Shown: positions 45,326 to 55,567, counted from the first letter of the stretch. The stretch is 64,000 nt of DNA from Austwickia sp. TVS 96-490-7B (GCF_019331795.1 NZ_JAHPZL010000008.1:675104-739103), one strand, 5' to 3'. Notes: generated by a model from the letters alone, not told the origin. Made by a program: numbers and translations.

Positions 45326-45350
45326 GACCAGCAGTTTCACCCGTTTGAGG

Positions 45351-47465
45351 TCATGGACGAACGACCTGACTTTGCCCGTGCGGATCCGCCCCCGTCATCA
45401 ACGCCAACACCTGCTCCCCATACTTCGCCAACTTTCGAGCACCCACCCCAGAAATCCTCGCCAATTGCGCTGCGTCCTGCGGCTCCGCCTCCGCGATAGC
45501 CATCAACGTCGCATCAGTGAACACGACATACGCCGGGACGCTCTCTCGTCGGGCCACCTCCGCACGCCAGGACCGCATCCGCTCAAAGGTCGCCTCGTCG
45601 TACGTCGGAGGACACTGCTCACAGCGACTCAGCTTGCGCTCCGCTGCTGTCGCCAATACCGCCCCGCACCCTCGGCAGCGGCGCACTCGCGCCGATCGAG
45701 CGGGTGCCTTTGCCACTTCTGGGCCCTTCGCCACGTCCCACTGCGACATCCCCACCATTGCGGCAGCACCCTCTAAGAAACGCGACGGCCGACGCGAGGC
45801 CCGCCCCCCAGGTTGCCGGGCAGCAGCCCACGACAACCACAGATCACGCCGCGCCCGAGTCACCCCCACATAAAACAACCGCCGCTCCTCTTCCACCGCA
45901 GCGGTCCCCTGCGCCATGGAGATCGGCAGATACCCGTCGCTGCACCCCGCGAGGAAAACGACCTCCCACTCCAATCCCTTCGCCGCATGCAATGACGCCA
46001 GCGTCACTCCCTGCACGGTCGGCGCATGCTGCGCTTCAGCGCGCATCGACAACTCCGTCACCAGCTCCGCCAGCCGCGCCTGCGGCGCAGCGGCCGCCAC
46101 GTCATCAGCGACATGCGCTAAGGCCGTCAACGACTCCCACCGCTCCCGCACAGCCCCTGACGATGACGGCGGTGTCTGCGACCACCCCAGACCTGCCAAC
46201 ACATCCCGTGTCAGCTCCGGCAGCGGCACCGACCCATCGTCCGAACGGGCTGCCCCCCGCAACAACACCATCGCCCGGCGTACCTCGTCCCGTCGGAAAA
46301 ACCGCTCACCGCCCTTCACGACATACGACACTCCGGCAGCGGCCAACGCCTGCTCCAACACCCCAGACTGGCCATTCGTGCGATACAGGATCGCGATATC
46401 CGCCGCAGCGACCCCCTGAGCCATGAGCCGACCAATCTGGTCGGCAATTCCGCGCGCCTCCGCCTCCTCATCGGCGTACGTCGTCAATGTCGGCACCCGC
46501 CCGGCCCGCCCCTGAGCCTGCAAGGTCACCGGCAGAAACTCCCGCCCCTGCTGCTGCGCCCCCGTCAACACCAGGTTCGCCAAACTCACGATCTGCGGAC
46601 TCGACCGATAGTTCCGCACCAACCGCACCACCGTCGCCTGCGGATGACGTCGAGGGAAATCCACCAAAAACCGCGGCGTCGCCCCGGTGAAGGTATAAAT
46701 CGTCTGGCTCGGATCACCCACCACACAGACGTCTCGGCGCTCCCCCAGCCACAGCTCCAACAAACGTTGCTGCACCGCGTTGACATCCTGATACTCATCC
46801 ACCACAAAATGGCGATACTGCCCCCGCACCTCCCGGGCAATATCCTCCCGATCGGCCAGGATCGCGCAGGTCAGCAACAGCACATCCTCAAAATCCATCG
46901 CCCCCCGGCCTGACAACACCTCCTGATAGGCATCCAACAACCGAGCCATCGCCGTCACATCCACCCCTGGCGGTTCCCGGTGTGCCGCCCGAGCCGCCGC
47001 CGGATACGTCTCCGGTGACAACCCACTCACCTTCGCCCACTCAATCTCCGCCGCCAGATCGCGCACCGCCGCTCGATCCAACCGCAACCCCAATCGCCCC
47101 CCCGCCTCCGCGACAGCCCCCGCCTTCTGCGACAACAGCCCTGGCGGCGCACCGCCCACCGCCCGCGGCCAAAAATAGGTCAGCTGCCGCAGAGCTGCCG
47201 CGTGGAAAGTGCGCGCCTGCACCCCTGCCACTCCCAGGTCCCGCAACCGAGTCCGCATCTCCCCCGCAGCCCGAGCAGTGAAGGTCACCGCCAACACTCG
47301 CTGCGGCTGAAACAGTCCGCTATGCACCCCGTACGCAATGCGATGCGTGATCGCTCTGGTCTTCCCAGTGCCAGCTCCCGCCAGCACACACAACGGGCCG
47401 ATCGGTGCAGTCACCACCTCCCGCTGCTCCGGATCCAGACCTTCCAGCACCGACTCCGTGCTCAC
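45351..47465 (-). CDS. uvrD2: ATP-dependent DNA helicase UvrD2
   Basis: SF1A 3'-5' helicase of 704 residues. Walker A AGAGTGKTRAIT (residues 29-40) and motif II VDEYQDVNAVQ are present. Motif III is VVGDPSQTIYTFTGA, and motif VI is YVGVTRARRDLWLSW. A tetracysteine linker (CRGCGAVLATAAERKLSRC, then EQC) joins to an HRDC domain (IAEAEPQDAAQLARISGVGARKL). The tetracysteine and HRDC pair is the hallmark of mycobacterial UvrD2. The GTG at 47465 follows GAGGAGG. The mycoredoxin and nudC genes that follow uvrD2 in M. tuberculosis are not here; a phosphotransferase-like gene is divergent instead. Confidence 0.95.
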   Translation of the reverse strand: MSTESVLEGLDPEQREVVTAPIGPLCVLAGAGTGKTRAITHRIAYGVHSGLFQPQRVLAVTFTARAAGEMRTRLRDLGVAGVQARTFHAAALRQLTYFWPRAVGGAPPGLLSQKAGAVAEAGGRLGLRLDRAAVRDLAAEIEWAKVSGLSPETYPAAARAAHREPPGVDVTAMARLLDAYQEVLSGRGAMDFEDVLLLTCAILADREDIAREVRGQYRHFVVDEYQDVNAVQQRLLELWLGERRDVCVVGDPSQTIYTFTGATPRFLVDFPRRHPQATVVRLVRNYRSSPQIVSLANLVLTGAQQQGREFLPVTLQAQGRAGRVPTLTTYADEEAEARGIADQIGRLMAQGVAAADIAILYRTNGQSGVLEQALAAAGVSYVVKGGERFFRRDEVRRAMVLLRGAARSDDGSVPLPELTRDVLAGLGWSQTPPSSSGAVRERWESLTALAHVADDVAAAAPQARLAELVTELSMRAEAQHAPTVQGVTLASLHAAKGLEWEVVFLAGCSDGYLPISMAQGTAAVEEERRLFYVGVTRARRDLWLSWAAARQPGGRASRRPSRFLEGAAAMVGMSQWDVAKGPEVAKAPARSARVRRCRGCGAVLATAAERKLSRCEQCPPTYDEATFERMRSWRAEVARRESVPAYVVFTDATLMAIAEAEPQDAAQLARISGVGARKLAKYGEQVLALMTGADPHGQSQVVRP

Positions 47466-47648
47466 GACCCTCCTCACGCACCACCTACCAACCACGACCA
47501 GACGTCGCCTTCGCATCCTCCCAGACCCCACCATCACCACCCTCGGCAGTGGCTCATCTCCCCGCCGTATCGGCCCACCAGACATCGGGACGCGCGGCAC
47601 ACCCGCAGGTACGACACCCATCGCCTCCACCGACGTACCGTGTCCTTC

Positions 47649-48908
47649 GTGACCACCGACGCGCTTCTGCTCGCCGCTCTGGCCAGCGCCGCTGTGCCAG
47701 GTCTGCGGCCAGTGCGGGCCGAGGCCACGGTCCCCGTGCCCGGTGAGAGCCACCAGGTGGGCTACATCGAAGACGTCGAACGTCGTCGCTGGATCGTGCG
47801 CCTCCCTCGAGATGCTGTCGCCTCAGCCCGCCAAGACAGCACCACCCGGCTTCTCGCGCTGCTCTCCCGGCGGCTCCCCTTCGCCGTACCAGCCCCTAAA
47901 GGGTTCGCATCCCTGCCCGACGGGCGACACGCGATGGTCTATCCCCAAATCACTGGGCATCCGCTTCGCCTCGCTGAGATCCCCACCGGACCCGGCCTCG
48001 CCGCCGAGCTAGGTCGGGCCCTCGCTGCACTCCACAACCTGGATCACCGCCTCTACGAAGAGGCCGGGATGCCGATCTACGACGCCGAGCAGAGCCGCCA
48101 CCGACACCTCGTGCACCTGGACCGGGCCGCTGCCACCGGTCGTGTCCCCGTAGGACTCCTCACCCGATGGGAACGCCTCCTCGACGACATCAGCCTGTGG
48201 CGGTTTGCACCAACCCCCATCCACGGCCGGTTCGACGGCGCCCACCTGCTCGCCACGTTTTCCAGCGAGGACGACGCCTGCAGCGGACGGATCCGAGCGG
48301 TCCTAGGGTGGGAGGACGCTCGAGTCGGTGACCCCGCCGAAGACATTGCCGAACTCGCTGCCACCGCCCCTGACCCGACGGTCTCCACCGTCCTCCAGGC
48401 CTACGCGATGAGTCGATTGGTCCACCCCGACCCCCACCTGGAACGCCGAGCCCGCCTCGCTGCGGAGCTACGCCACATCACCGCCTTGCTCACCGCGCTC
48501 ACCGGACGCGATCAGCACGCCATCGACCACGCCGTCCACGCGCTTAAAGACCTCGACAACCAGGTCGGCCATGACACCGTTTTGCAGGCACGCCCCGGTG
48601 TCACCTTCGACCATCAACCCGTCGACCCGACCCCCGATTCCGAGCCTGCTCCCCGTCCCGAGAGCAGCGCACCTCCGCCCACCCCGGTCAGCGAACCCGA
48701 GCAGGCTGCCGCTGAACCAGACGACACTGGCACCGTCGAAACCCTCTACACAGCGGCCCCAAAAACCGACCCATCACCTCTGCCCACCCCAACCAATGAC
48801 ACCTTCGCTGAGGACACTGCCAGCACCGACGACGACAAGCCGCACATCGCGGCCAGTGACGCCATCACCGAGCCTCTTCCCGTCGTCGCCGGATCGGGAG
48901 CCCACTGA
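47649..48908 (+). CDS. Aminoglycoside/macrolide phosphotransferase-like protein, probable pseudokinase
   Basis: A 419-residue protein. Residues 1-285 have the APH-type fold: N-lobe with HQVGYIEDVERRRWIVRLPRDA, hinge HAMVYPQITGHPL, C-lobe PIHGRFDGAHLLATF and VLGWEDARVGDPAEDIAELA. In active members the first C-lobe motif is HGDxHxxN and the second begins with Asp. Here the catalytic Asp is Arg and the metal Asp is Gly. The last ~115 residues are Pro/Glu/Thr-rich and probably disordered. GTG at 47640 is an alternative start. A macrolide-resistance role is suggested only by fold and by nearby whiB7. Confidence 0.75.
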   Translation: MTTDALLLAALASAAVPGLRPVRAEATVPVPGESHQVGYIEDVERRRWIVRLPRDAVASARQDSTTRLLALLSRRLPFAVPAPKGFASLPDGRHAMVYPQITGHPLRLAEIPTGPGLAAELGRALAALHNLDHRLYEEAGMPIYDAEQSRHRHLVHLDRAAATGRVPVGLLTRWERLLDDISLWRFAPTPIHGRFDGAHLLATFSSEDDACSGRIRAVLGWEDARVGDPAEDIAELAATAPDPTVSTVLQAYAMSRLVHPDPHLERRARLAAELRHITALLTALTGRDQHAIDHAVHALKDLDNQVGHDTVLQARPGVTFDHQPVDPTPDSEPAPRPESSAPPPTPVSEPEQAAAEPDDTGTVETLYTAAPKTDPSPLPTPTNDTFAEDTASTDDDKPHIAASDAITEPLPVVAGSGAH

Positions 48909-48909
48909 C

Positions 48910-51900
48910 CTACGACGGCCCCGCCATCCCCACCCCTTCCACGGCCTTCACCAGCTCAGCCTCGTCTGGCAACTCCGGAAATACGGTTTCCCCTGTCGCC
49001 ACGTAATAAAAAGCTCCCCGCACCGCTGTCACAGGTATCTCCCGCAGCCGCGCATACGCCAACCGATACACCCCTAACTGCACCGCAGCCACCCGCGCTG
49101 CCCGTCCCGTCGGTGGCCGCCCAGTCTTCCAATCCACCACCACCACCGGCGTGACCTGCCCCGCATCCCGTCCCCCTTGACGACGGTGATCCTCAAATAC
49201 CGCATCAATACGACCCCGCACCGCCAATCCCCCAATGAAGGTCTCTACCGCCAGCTCAATTTCCAACGGCACCAGGTGCGCCCACTCACTGGCTAGGAAG
49301 CGGGCTTTCGCCGCCGAGAGATCAACCAATTCCTCCGAATCCGCCCCACCGGGGAGATCATCCACATCCCAGATCGTGGCCCGCTGATAATGCTCCTCCA
49401 CCCAAGCGTGAAACGCCGTCCCCGCCCGCGCCCTCGTCGCTGGCGCCGCAGGCATCGGCCGTCGCAGCCGCTCCGCAAACCGCTTCTCATCGTCGTACAA
49501 CCCGATCAGCGACGACGCCGACAGGTGCGCTGGCAGGTCGACGATCACCCGGCGATCCCGATCCCGACGTAACCGCACCTCCTCCACCAACGCCACGATC
49601 TGCAGGTCCACATCACTGCCCGCTGCCGCTCCTCGACGGATCTCTTGCTCGATCTCCGCCGACCGCATCCTGGGATCTTGAGGCAATCGAGCCCATTCGT
49701 CACGCACCAACTCCGCCGCCGGACGCACCAGAGACCGCCGAGACGCCATCGGATCCGCTGGCCACGACATCCCGCTGACTGCTCCCGTGCCTGGATGCAC
49801 CGCCCGGCCATCAGGTCCGGGCGATGGCATCGACGTCCACTGCGTCACAGCTACCGACTCAGCCAGCGCCGGGTCATCCACGATTTCTGCCAAGAACCGC
49901 GACGTCACTCGCGGTGTCGTCGCCTCCGACCAGACTGGCGCACTCACCAACGCCAGATGCCTGGCTCGCGTCACCGCGACATACGCCAGCCGCCGCTCTT
50001 CCGCCACCACTCGCCGTCCGCCGTCGTCGGCGAACCTCGCCAGTGCGGCATCTAACCCCGCCAGATCCACTGCGGTCTGCCACGACAACACCGGCAAACC
50101 TCGCCGATCGCCACGCAGGTCATACGGCAACCGCTCCAACCCCACACACCACCCCTTGTCTCGGATCGGGGACACCACCCACCGCTCATCACGGTACGTC
50201 GACACCGTCGCTGACGAACTGGGAAAAGCCCCCTCCACCAGCCCAGGAATGGCGACGACATCCCACTCCAAACCCTTCGCTGCGTGGATCGTCAACACCT
50301 GGACCGCTGTGTCAGACACTTCCGCAGCCGGCGCTTCCAACCCGCGCTCCCGCACTGCTGCCACGTCGAGCCACGCCAAGAAGCCACCTAGCGTCGCCCG
50401 ATCCACCGTCTGTTGAAAGGACGCCGCCGTCTCGGCGAACGCATCCAGATACACCCGGGCCCCCTCCGGCGGCACCTCCGGCCGGGACAGCAACTCCACG
50501 TCCACACCCAATGCCCGCTCTGCCTCCACGACCAGATCGGCCACACCGGCACCCGATAACGCCCGCAACCGCGACACCACCCCCGCCAGCTCCCGCAGCC
50601 GAGTCCTGGCCGTCAGGCCTATCCGTTCGCCTTCCGGTCCGGTCCAATCTGACGGCGGCAACGCCGCCAAAGCCTCGACGATCCCCGCAGGATCCGGCCC
50701 CGCCTGCACCCTCGATGTCCCCGACGCGTCGTGTTCCCGACGGCGCAGCTGCCGTGACCATGCCGCCAGTCCGTCCAAATCTGCGGCACCGATCCGATAC
50801 GCCGGGCCAGTCAGCAAGCGCATTAACCGGTCTCCCCGACCCGGGTCGGCCACCACCGACAGCAAAGCCACCACATCGGCGACGTCCGGCATTGACAGCA
50901 AGCCCCCCAAACCCACGACCTCCACTGGCAGCCGCTGCGCCTGCAACGCTTCCACCATCGGAGCGAACTGCGCCCGACGACGACACAGCACCGCTGCGCT
51001 GATGCCACGAACTCGGCCTTGCTCGTCGTACCACTCTCCGGCGATCCGAGCCGCGACCTGAGCAGCTTCGACCTGGCTGCTCTCCCAACGAGCGGCTTCG
51101 ACCCGGCCCACTGCGGCCCCCGGCCGGGCCCCGAGACGACGGCTCGGGATTGTCGACTCCTGGGTCAACGGCGCAGCCAACGCATCTGCCACCTCCAAGA
51201 CCGCTTCATCATTGCGCCAGCTCACTGACAGATGCCGGACCGGGGCTGGCCCCTGCGCCTGGGCAAATAGCGTCGGAAAACGACTCAACGTTGTCGCGCT
51301 GGCTCCCCGCCACCCATAAATCGATTGGTGCGGATCACCCACCGCCATGACCGGCACTGCGGGGCGCGCCCCCGGATGTGGCATCGCGAAGAGGGACCGC
51401 AACAACGACATCTGCGCTTCGCTGGTGTCTTGGAACTCGTCGAGTAGGACCACCCGATGGCGTTCACGAACGTCCCGGGCAACATCAGGGAAGTCAGCGG
51501 CAAGGCGAGCCGCCAGCGCGACCTGATCCGCGAAGTCCATGGCGTCGTGGTCCCGTTTGGCGCGAGCATAAGCGGCGACGACAGGCAAGAGTTGCCGACG
51601 AGCCGAGATCAATGATCTGAGTTCCCGGACCCTGGCTGGAGCACTACGGGCCCGAGTGGCCCCGGCTGGCAACGAATCCAGGTGGGCTGCTAGATCGTGG
51701 TAATACTCATCGAGACGCCCCAGGTCACACAGATGCTCTGCCATTTCCCCAGCGAGCGCCACAACGGCGGTAGTGACCGTCGACTCGGCTGATCCGATGG
51801 CATCCATGGGGCCGTCGTAACTGGTCACGACATCGTGGGCGAGCTGCCAGGCGGCGGCTTCGGTGAGGAGGCGCGTGTCGGGTTCAATTCCTAACCGGAG

Positions 51901-52296
51901 TCCGTGTTCCTCGACGATGCGGCCCGCAAAAGCATGGTAGGTGGACACGGTCAGCGCGCTCTGGTCGTCACCATGGACGTCGAGCGGCCCGTCGGGGTCG
52001 GGGCGGATTCCGGCGTCGGCGAGGTCTTGCAGGCGGGAGCTGATTCGGTGAGACAGTTCTCCTGCTGCTTTGCGGGTGAAGGTGAGTCCGAGTACATCAG
52101 TGGCGAGTGCATGGCCGTTCGCGATGAGCCAAACGACGCGGGAGGCCATCGTTTCCGTCTTGCCTGAGCCAGCACCGGCCACGACGAGCATGTTTTCCAG
52201 GGGTGCTTCGATGATCTCTCGTTGCTCTGTGGTGGGGGCGGGTCGTCCGAGGATGGCGGCGATATCGTCGGCGGAGTAGGCGTGGCTGACTGTCAT
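48910..52296 (-). CDS. adnB: DSB-resecting helicase-nuclease subunit AdnB
   Basis: A 1128-residue UvrD-like motor with C-terminal nuclease. Walker A VAGAGSGKTETMA (residues 39-51), VLLDEFQDTSEAQ (motif II), GDPHQSIYGWRGAS and YVAVTRARHLALV (motif VI) mark an intact translocase. The C-terminal RecB-type PD-(D/E)XK domain has VVVVDWKTGRPP and QLGVYRLAYARLR. AdnAB is the actinobacterial equivalent of RecBCD/AddAB. AdnB is the leading motor in mycobacteria. One-base overlap (TGATG) with adnA upstream. Confidence 0.94.
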   Translation of the reverse strand: MTVSHAYSADDIAAILGRPAPTTEQREIIEAPLENMLVVAGAGSGKTETMASRVVWLIANGHALATDVLGLTFTRKAAGELSHRISSRLQDLADAGIRPDPDGPLDVHGDDQSALTVSTYHAFAGRIVEEHGLRLGIEPDTRLLTEAAAWQLAHDVVTSYDGPMDAIGSAESTVTTAVVALAGEMAEHLCDLGRLDEYYHDLAAHLDSLPAGATRARSAPARVRELRSLISARRQLLPVVAAYARAKRDHDAMDFADQVALAARLAADFPDVARDVRERHRVVLLDEFQDTSEAQMSLLRSLFAMPHPGARPAVPVMAVGDPHQSIYGWRGASATTLSRFPTLFAQAQGPAPVRHLSVSWRNDEAVLEVADALAAPLTQESTIPSRRLGARPGAAVGRVEAARWESSQVEAAQVAARIAGEWYDEQGRVRGISAAVLCRRRAQFAPMVEALQAQRLPVEVVGLGGLLSMPDVADVVALLSVVADPGRGDRLMRLLTGPAYRIGAADLDGLAAWSRQLRRREHDASGTSRVQAGPDPAGIVEALAALPPSDWTGPEGERIGLTARTRLRELAGVVSRLRALSGAGVADLVVEAERALGVDVELLSRPEVPPEGARVYLDAFAETAASFQQTVDRATLGGFLAWLDVAAVRERGLEAPAAEVSDTAVQVLTIHAAKGLEWDVVAIPGLVEGAFPSSSATVSTYRDERWVVSPIRDKGWCVGLERLPYDLRGDRRGLPVLSWQTAVDLAGLDAALARFADDGGRRVVAEERRLAYVAVTRARHLALVSAPVWSEATTPRVTSRFLAEIVDDPALAESVAVTQWTSMPSPGPDGRAVHPGTGAVSGMSWPADPMASRRSLVRPAAELVRDEWARLPQDPRMRSAEIEQEIRRGAAAGSDVDLQIVALVEEVRLRRDRDRRVIVDLPAHLSASSLIGLYDDEKRFAERLRRPMPAAPATRARAGTAFHAWVEEHYQRATIWDVDDLPGGADSEELVDLSAAKARFLASEWAHLVPLEIELAVETFIGGLAVRGRIDAVFEDHRRQGGRDAGQVTPVVVVDWKTGRPPTGRAARVAAVQLGVYRLAYARLREIPVTAVRGAFYYVATGETVFPELPDEAELVKAVEGVGMAGPS

Positions 52297-55200
52297 CAGA
52301 GGTGCTCTCCTTCACCGGTGAGGGGGCAACTGGAGCGGTGGCTGCATGAGCGGCACCAGTCGCCGCGGTGTGCGGTGAACGTCGACCCTGCCATGGTCTC
52401 GGCAGCGTCGGTGACCAACGCGGACACCCAGGTGGGGTCGTCGGATTCGTGGAGTGGGCCTTGGGTTTGCAGCGCAGCATCTGCGCTCTGGCCTCCCAGA
52501 TGGAGGAGCGCGGCCCCAGCGGATCGACAGGGTTGGGGGCCGGTGGTGTCCGGCTCCGATGTGGTGGGGAGTGCGTCGTCGAACGCGCCGGATTCGATCA
52601 TCTGCTGATAGGCGCCGAGTTGGGGAAGTCTGGGGAGTTCATCACGGCGTCGTTTGCTTTGTCCGGTCTTGAGGTCGACCACGCGGAAGCGACCGTCGGG
52701 GTCTTGTTCGAGTCGGTCGATCCGACCGTCGAGGATCGCTCTGCCGATCTGGGCGGTCCCGGGGACTTCTCGTCCGATGACGGTCCATCCTTCAGCGGCC
52801 GCACGAGTTTCATAGTCGGCGAGTCGACGCAGCATTTCGTGGGCTTCACGCAGTCGGCGTCGGGACAGCCATCCGTCTGGCAACCCGAGGGCGGGCCATC
52901 GGCGGACGAGTTCGGCTTGCATGGTGGCGCTGTCGGATCCGCCATGCTCGGCGGCAATCTCATGGACCAGTGATCCGACGGCGTCGGCGCCCCCGGAGCG
53001 AAGCGGCTCGCCTCCGCTGGTGGAGAGCAACCAGCGGAGCTGACACTGTCCGAATGTTTCCAGGCGGGACGGGGACAGCCGCACCTCTTGGTCGGGGGTA
53101 CGTCGAGGCCGGGTGTCGCTGAGTTCGATTAGTGGCCACCAACGGTCGGGGTCGGTGCCAGGAAAGCCTTCGGCATGGAGCAACGCCAGCCGCCGTGCCA
53201 GGGCACGGGCGTGGTCAGGGTCGGTGTGGGTGGCGGTGAGCTCGGTGAGTTGTCGTCGTAGGGCGGCGACAAGTCCAGCGGGAGTGGTGGTTTCTGGGCT
53301 GTCATGGACCTCTCGGTCACTGGCGGGAACGGTACGCAGGTCGTGGACCAGGTCGAAGTAGGCAGATGGTTGGTCATCGTCGTCACTCACGGCGGTGACG
53401 AGCAGTCGGTCACGAGCTCTGCTGACGGCGACGTGAAACAGCCGGGTTTCGTCATGTCGGACGGCCGCGAGCGCTTCGCGGGCTCCGTGTCGTCGTCCGG
53501 TGATCGCGGCGACGAGATCCTGGGATCCCAGGATGGAGCCACGGCAGCGCAGGTCGGGCCAGACTCCTTCTTGCACTCCACAGACGGCGACGACGTCCCA
53601 TTCGCGGCCGGCGGCGCCAGCTGCGGTGGTGAGGGTGACGGCATCGCTGATCGGTGCTCGGTCGACGATCATGTCGGCGGCGAGGTCTTGGCTGCGCAGG
53701 TGGTCGAGGAATCCGTCTGGTCCGCGTCCGGGGAGCCGTTCGACGTACGTCGCTGCGGCGTCGAAGAGGGCGACGGCGGCGTCGAGGTGACGGTCGGCGT
53801 GGTCGGCGCCGGGTCCTGCGGTGAGTGCTGCTTGTCGCCAGGGTTCGGCGACGTCCAGGGCAGCCCAGATTTCCCAGAGGACACTTTCCGCGGTGACGCC
53901 GGTGGCCCATCGGCCGTGGTCGTCAGTGCGGGCGGCAGCGATACCGGCGGTGAGGGCGGCGGCAATACGTCGGACGGGGTGACCAGGGGGTAGGACGTCT
54001 TCGGGGAGGTCTGGTCGGAGGAGCGCAGCGACGAGAATGTGGTCTCCGGGGCGGGGTGACTGGTCGGTGGCGGCGCGGTGGGCAGTGTCGTGGCGGTGCA
54101 GGGCGCGCCGGAGTCGTCGCAGAGAGATAGCGTCCATCCCGCCGAGGGGTGAGATCAGCAATGCGACGGCGTCTTGGGGGGTCATCGGATCGGTGGCGCC
54201 CGCGGCGGCGCGGAGGACGAGGTCGAAGAGGTGCAGTAGGGCGGCGACGACTGGTTCGTCACGGAGGGCAGTTTGGGCGCCGGGAACGAGGACAGGGATG
54301 TGTGCGGCGGTGAGGATTCGTCGCAGGGTGGCAATGCGGGGGGTGCCTCGAACCAAGACGGCCATCTGTGACCAGGGGATGTGATCGAGGAGGTGGGCGC
54401 GGCGGAGGTGGTCCGCGACGAGTCGAGCTTCGGCGGCGGTGGAGCGGGCAAGGAGGGTGTGCACCTGGCCGGTGGCGCGGGCGGGGTCGGTGTCGGCACT
54501 GCGATGAGCGGCGCTGCCGACCACGCCAATCCGGGTGGCGACGCGCCGAGTCACCGCGGCGGTCGAGGAGCTCTGGCGCCATCGTCTGGGGAGGACGTAT
54601 CGCGGTCCGTCTCCAACGAGTTGGTCCATGAGTTCGGGGTCACCGCCGCGAAAACCTTGGGTGGTGGCGTCGGGGTCGCCGAGGACGAGGAGGTGAGTGC
54701 CAGCGGCGGCGAAGGCGCGCAGCAGGCGCGCTCCGGGTGGGGTGAGGTCGTGGGCGTCATCAACGATGACGGTGCGCAGGTGAGGTAAGGCTTCGTGGAC
54801 CAGGTTGGGGTCGACTTCGACGGTTTCTGCGGCGACGACGAGCAGTGTGGCCGGGTCGAGGCCGCCTGGTCGGGACAGCAGGGTCACTTCGTCGTATTCC
54901 TGGGCGACGCGGGCCGCTGCGATCCATTCGGGGCGGCTGGTGCGTTCTCCCCAGTCTTGGAGGTCGTGTGGTGTCAGGCCGTGTTCGGCGGCCCGCATGA
55001 GGAGGTCGCGGAGTTCGCCGCGGAAACCTCGGGTGTCCAGGGCGGCGGCGAGATGGTCGGGCCAGCCGGGGTCGCGCCCCATTCCGGTGGCGTGTCCGAT
55101 GAGGAGTTCTCGCAGGACGACGTCCTGTTCAGGACCGCTGAGCAGCCGAGGTGGGATGTCACCGGTTAACGCCGCTTGGCGGGCGAGGATACCGAAAGCC

Positions 55201-55502
55201 AACGAGGAAGGTGTCCGAGCAAGAGGGGTGCTGGCGGTGCGGCCGAGGCTGGTGGCGATCCGATGTCGCAGGGCTCCGGCGGCGACCCGGGAGGACGCTA
55301 ACACCAGGCAGGAGTCAGCAGGGGCTCCTGCGGCGACTCGACTGGTCACTGCCGCGACCGCGGTGGTGGTCTTGCCCGTGCCGGGTGCGCCGATGACGAG
55401 AGCATGTGATCCTCGGTGTGCTGCTGCCGCTGTCTGCACCTCATCCAAGGCGGGGGAGGCAGGGGCCTGCTCCTCGTCGGTGGGGCGGCGGAGAACGACC
55501 AT
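52296..55502 (-). CDS. adnA: DSB-resecting helicase-nuclease subunit AdnA
   Basis: A 1068-residue partner of AdnB. The P-loop is GAPGTGKTTT (38-47). Motif II is atypical (VIVDDAHDLTP), with Asp replacing Glu in the DExx box, consistent with a weaker motor. The C-terminal nuclease has FRVVDLKTGQSK and PQLGAYQQMI. A four-Cys set (ETFGQCQLRW plus CRSCSHRSSC) suggests the Fe-S staple of AddB-type nucleases. Order adnA-adnB on one strand matches Rv3202c-Rv3201c. The 55503-55567 gap holds its promoter. Confidence 0.93.
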   Translation of the reverse strand: MVVLRRPTDEEQAPASPALDEVQTAAAAHRGSHALVIGAPGTGKTTTAVAAVTSRVAAGAPADSCLVLASSRVAAGALRHRIATSLGRTASTPLARTPSSLAFGILARQAALTGDIPPRLLSGPEQDVVLRELLIGHATGMGRDPGWPDHLAAALDTRGFRGELRDLLMRAAEHGLTPHDLQDWGERTSRPEWIAAARVAQEYDEVTLLSRPGGLDPATLLVVAAETVEVDPNLVHEALPHLRTVIVDDAHDLTPPGARLLRAFAAAGTHLLVLGDPDATTQGFRGGDPELMDQLVGDGPRYVLPRRWRQSSSTAAVTRRVATRIGVVGSAAHRSADTDPARATGQVHTLLARSTAAEARLVADHLRRAHLLDHIPWSQMAVLVRGTPRIATLRRILTAAHIPVLVPGAQTALRDEPVVAALLHLFDLVLRAAAGATDPMTPQDAVALLISPLGGMDAISLRRLRRALHRHDTAHRAATDQSPRPGDHILVAALLRPDLPEDVLPPGHPVRRIAAALTAGIAAARTDDHGRWATGVTAESVLWEIWAALDVAEPWRQAALTAGPGADHADRHLDAAVALFDAAATYVERLPGRGPDGFLDHLRSQDLAADMIVDRAPISDAVTLTTAAGAAGREWDVVAVCGVQEGVWPDLRCRGSILGSQDLVAAITGRRHGAREALAAVRHDETRLFHVAVSRARDRLLVTAVSDDDDQPSAYFDLVHDLRTVPASDREVHDSPETTTPAGLVAALRRQLTELTATHTDPDHARALARRLALLHAEGFPGTDPDRWWPLIELSDTRPRRTPDQEVRLSPSRLETFGQCQLRWLLSTSGGEPLRSGGADAVGSLVHEIAAEHGGSDSATMQAELVRRWPALGLPDGWLSRRRLREAHEMLRRLADYETRAAAEGWTVIGREVPGTAQIGRAILDGRIDRLEQDPDGRFRVVDLKTGQSKRRRDELPRLPQLGAYQQMIESGAFDDALPTTSEPDTTGPQPCRSAGAALLHLGGQSADAALQTQGPLHESDDPTWVSALVTDAAETMAGSTFTAHRGDWCRSCSHRSSCPLTGEGEHL

Positions 55503-55567
55503 GGGCTGATTCCATCACTGTCGCCCGACAGCGATCGAGCCGTTGGGGTGGACGTTGTCGACCAGTA

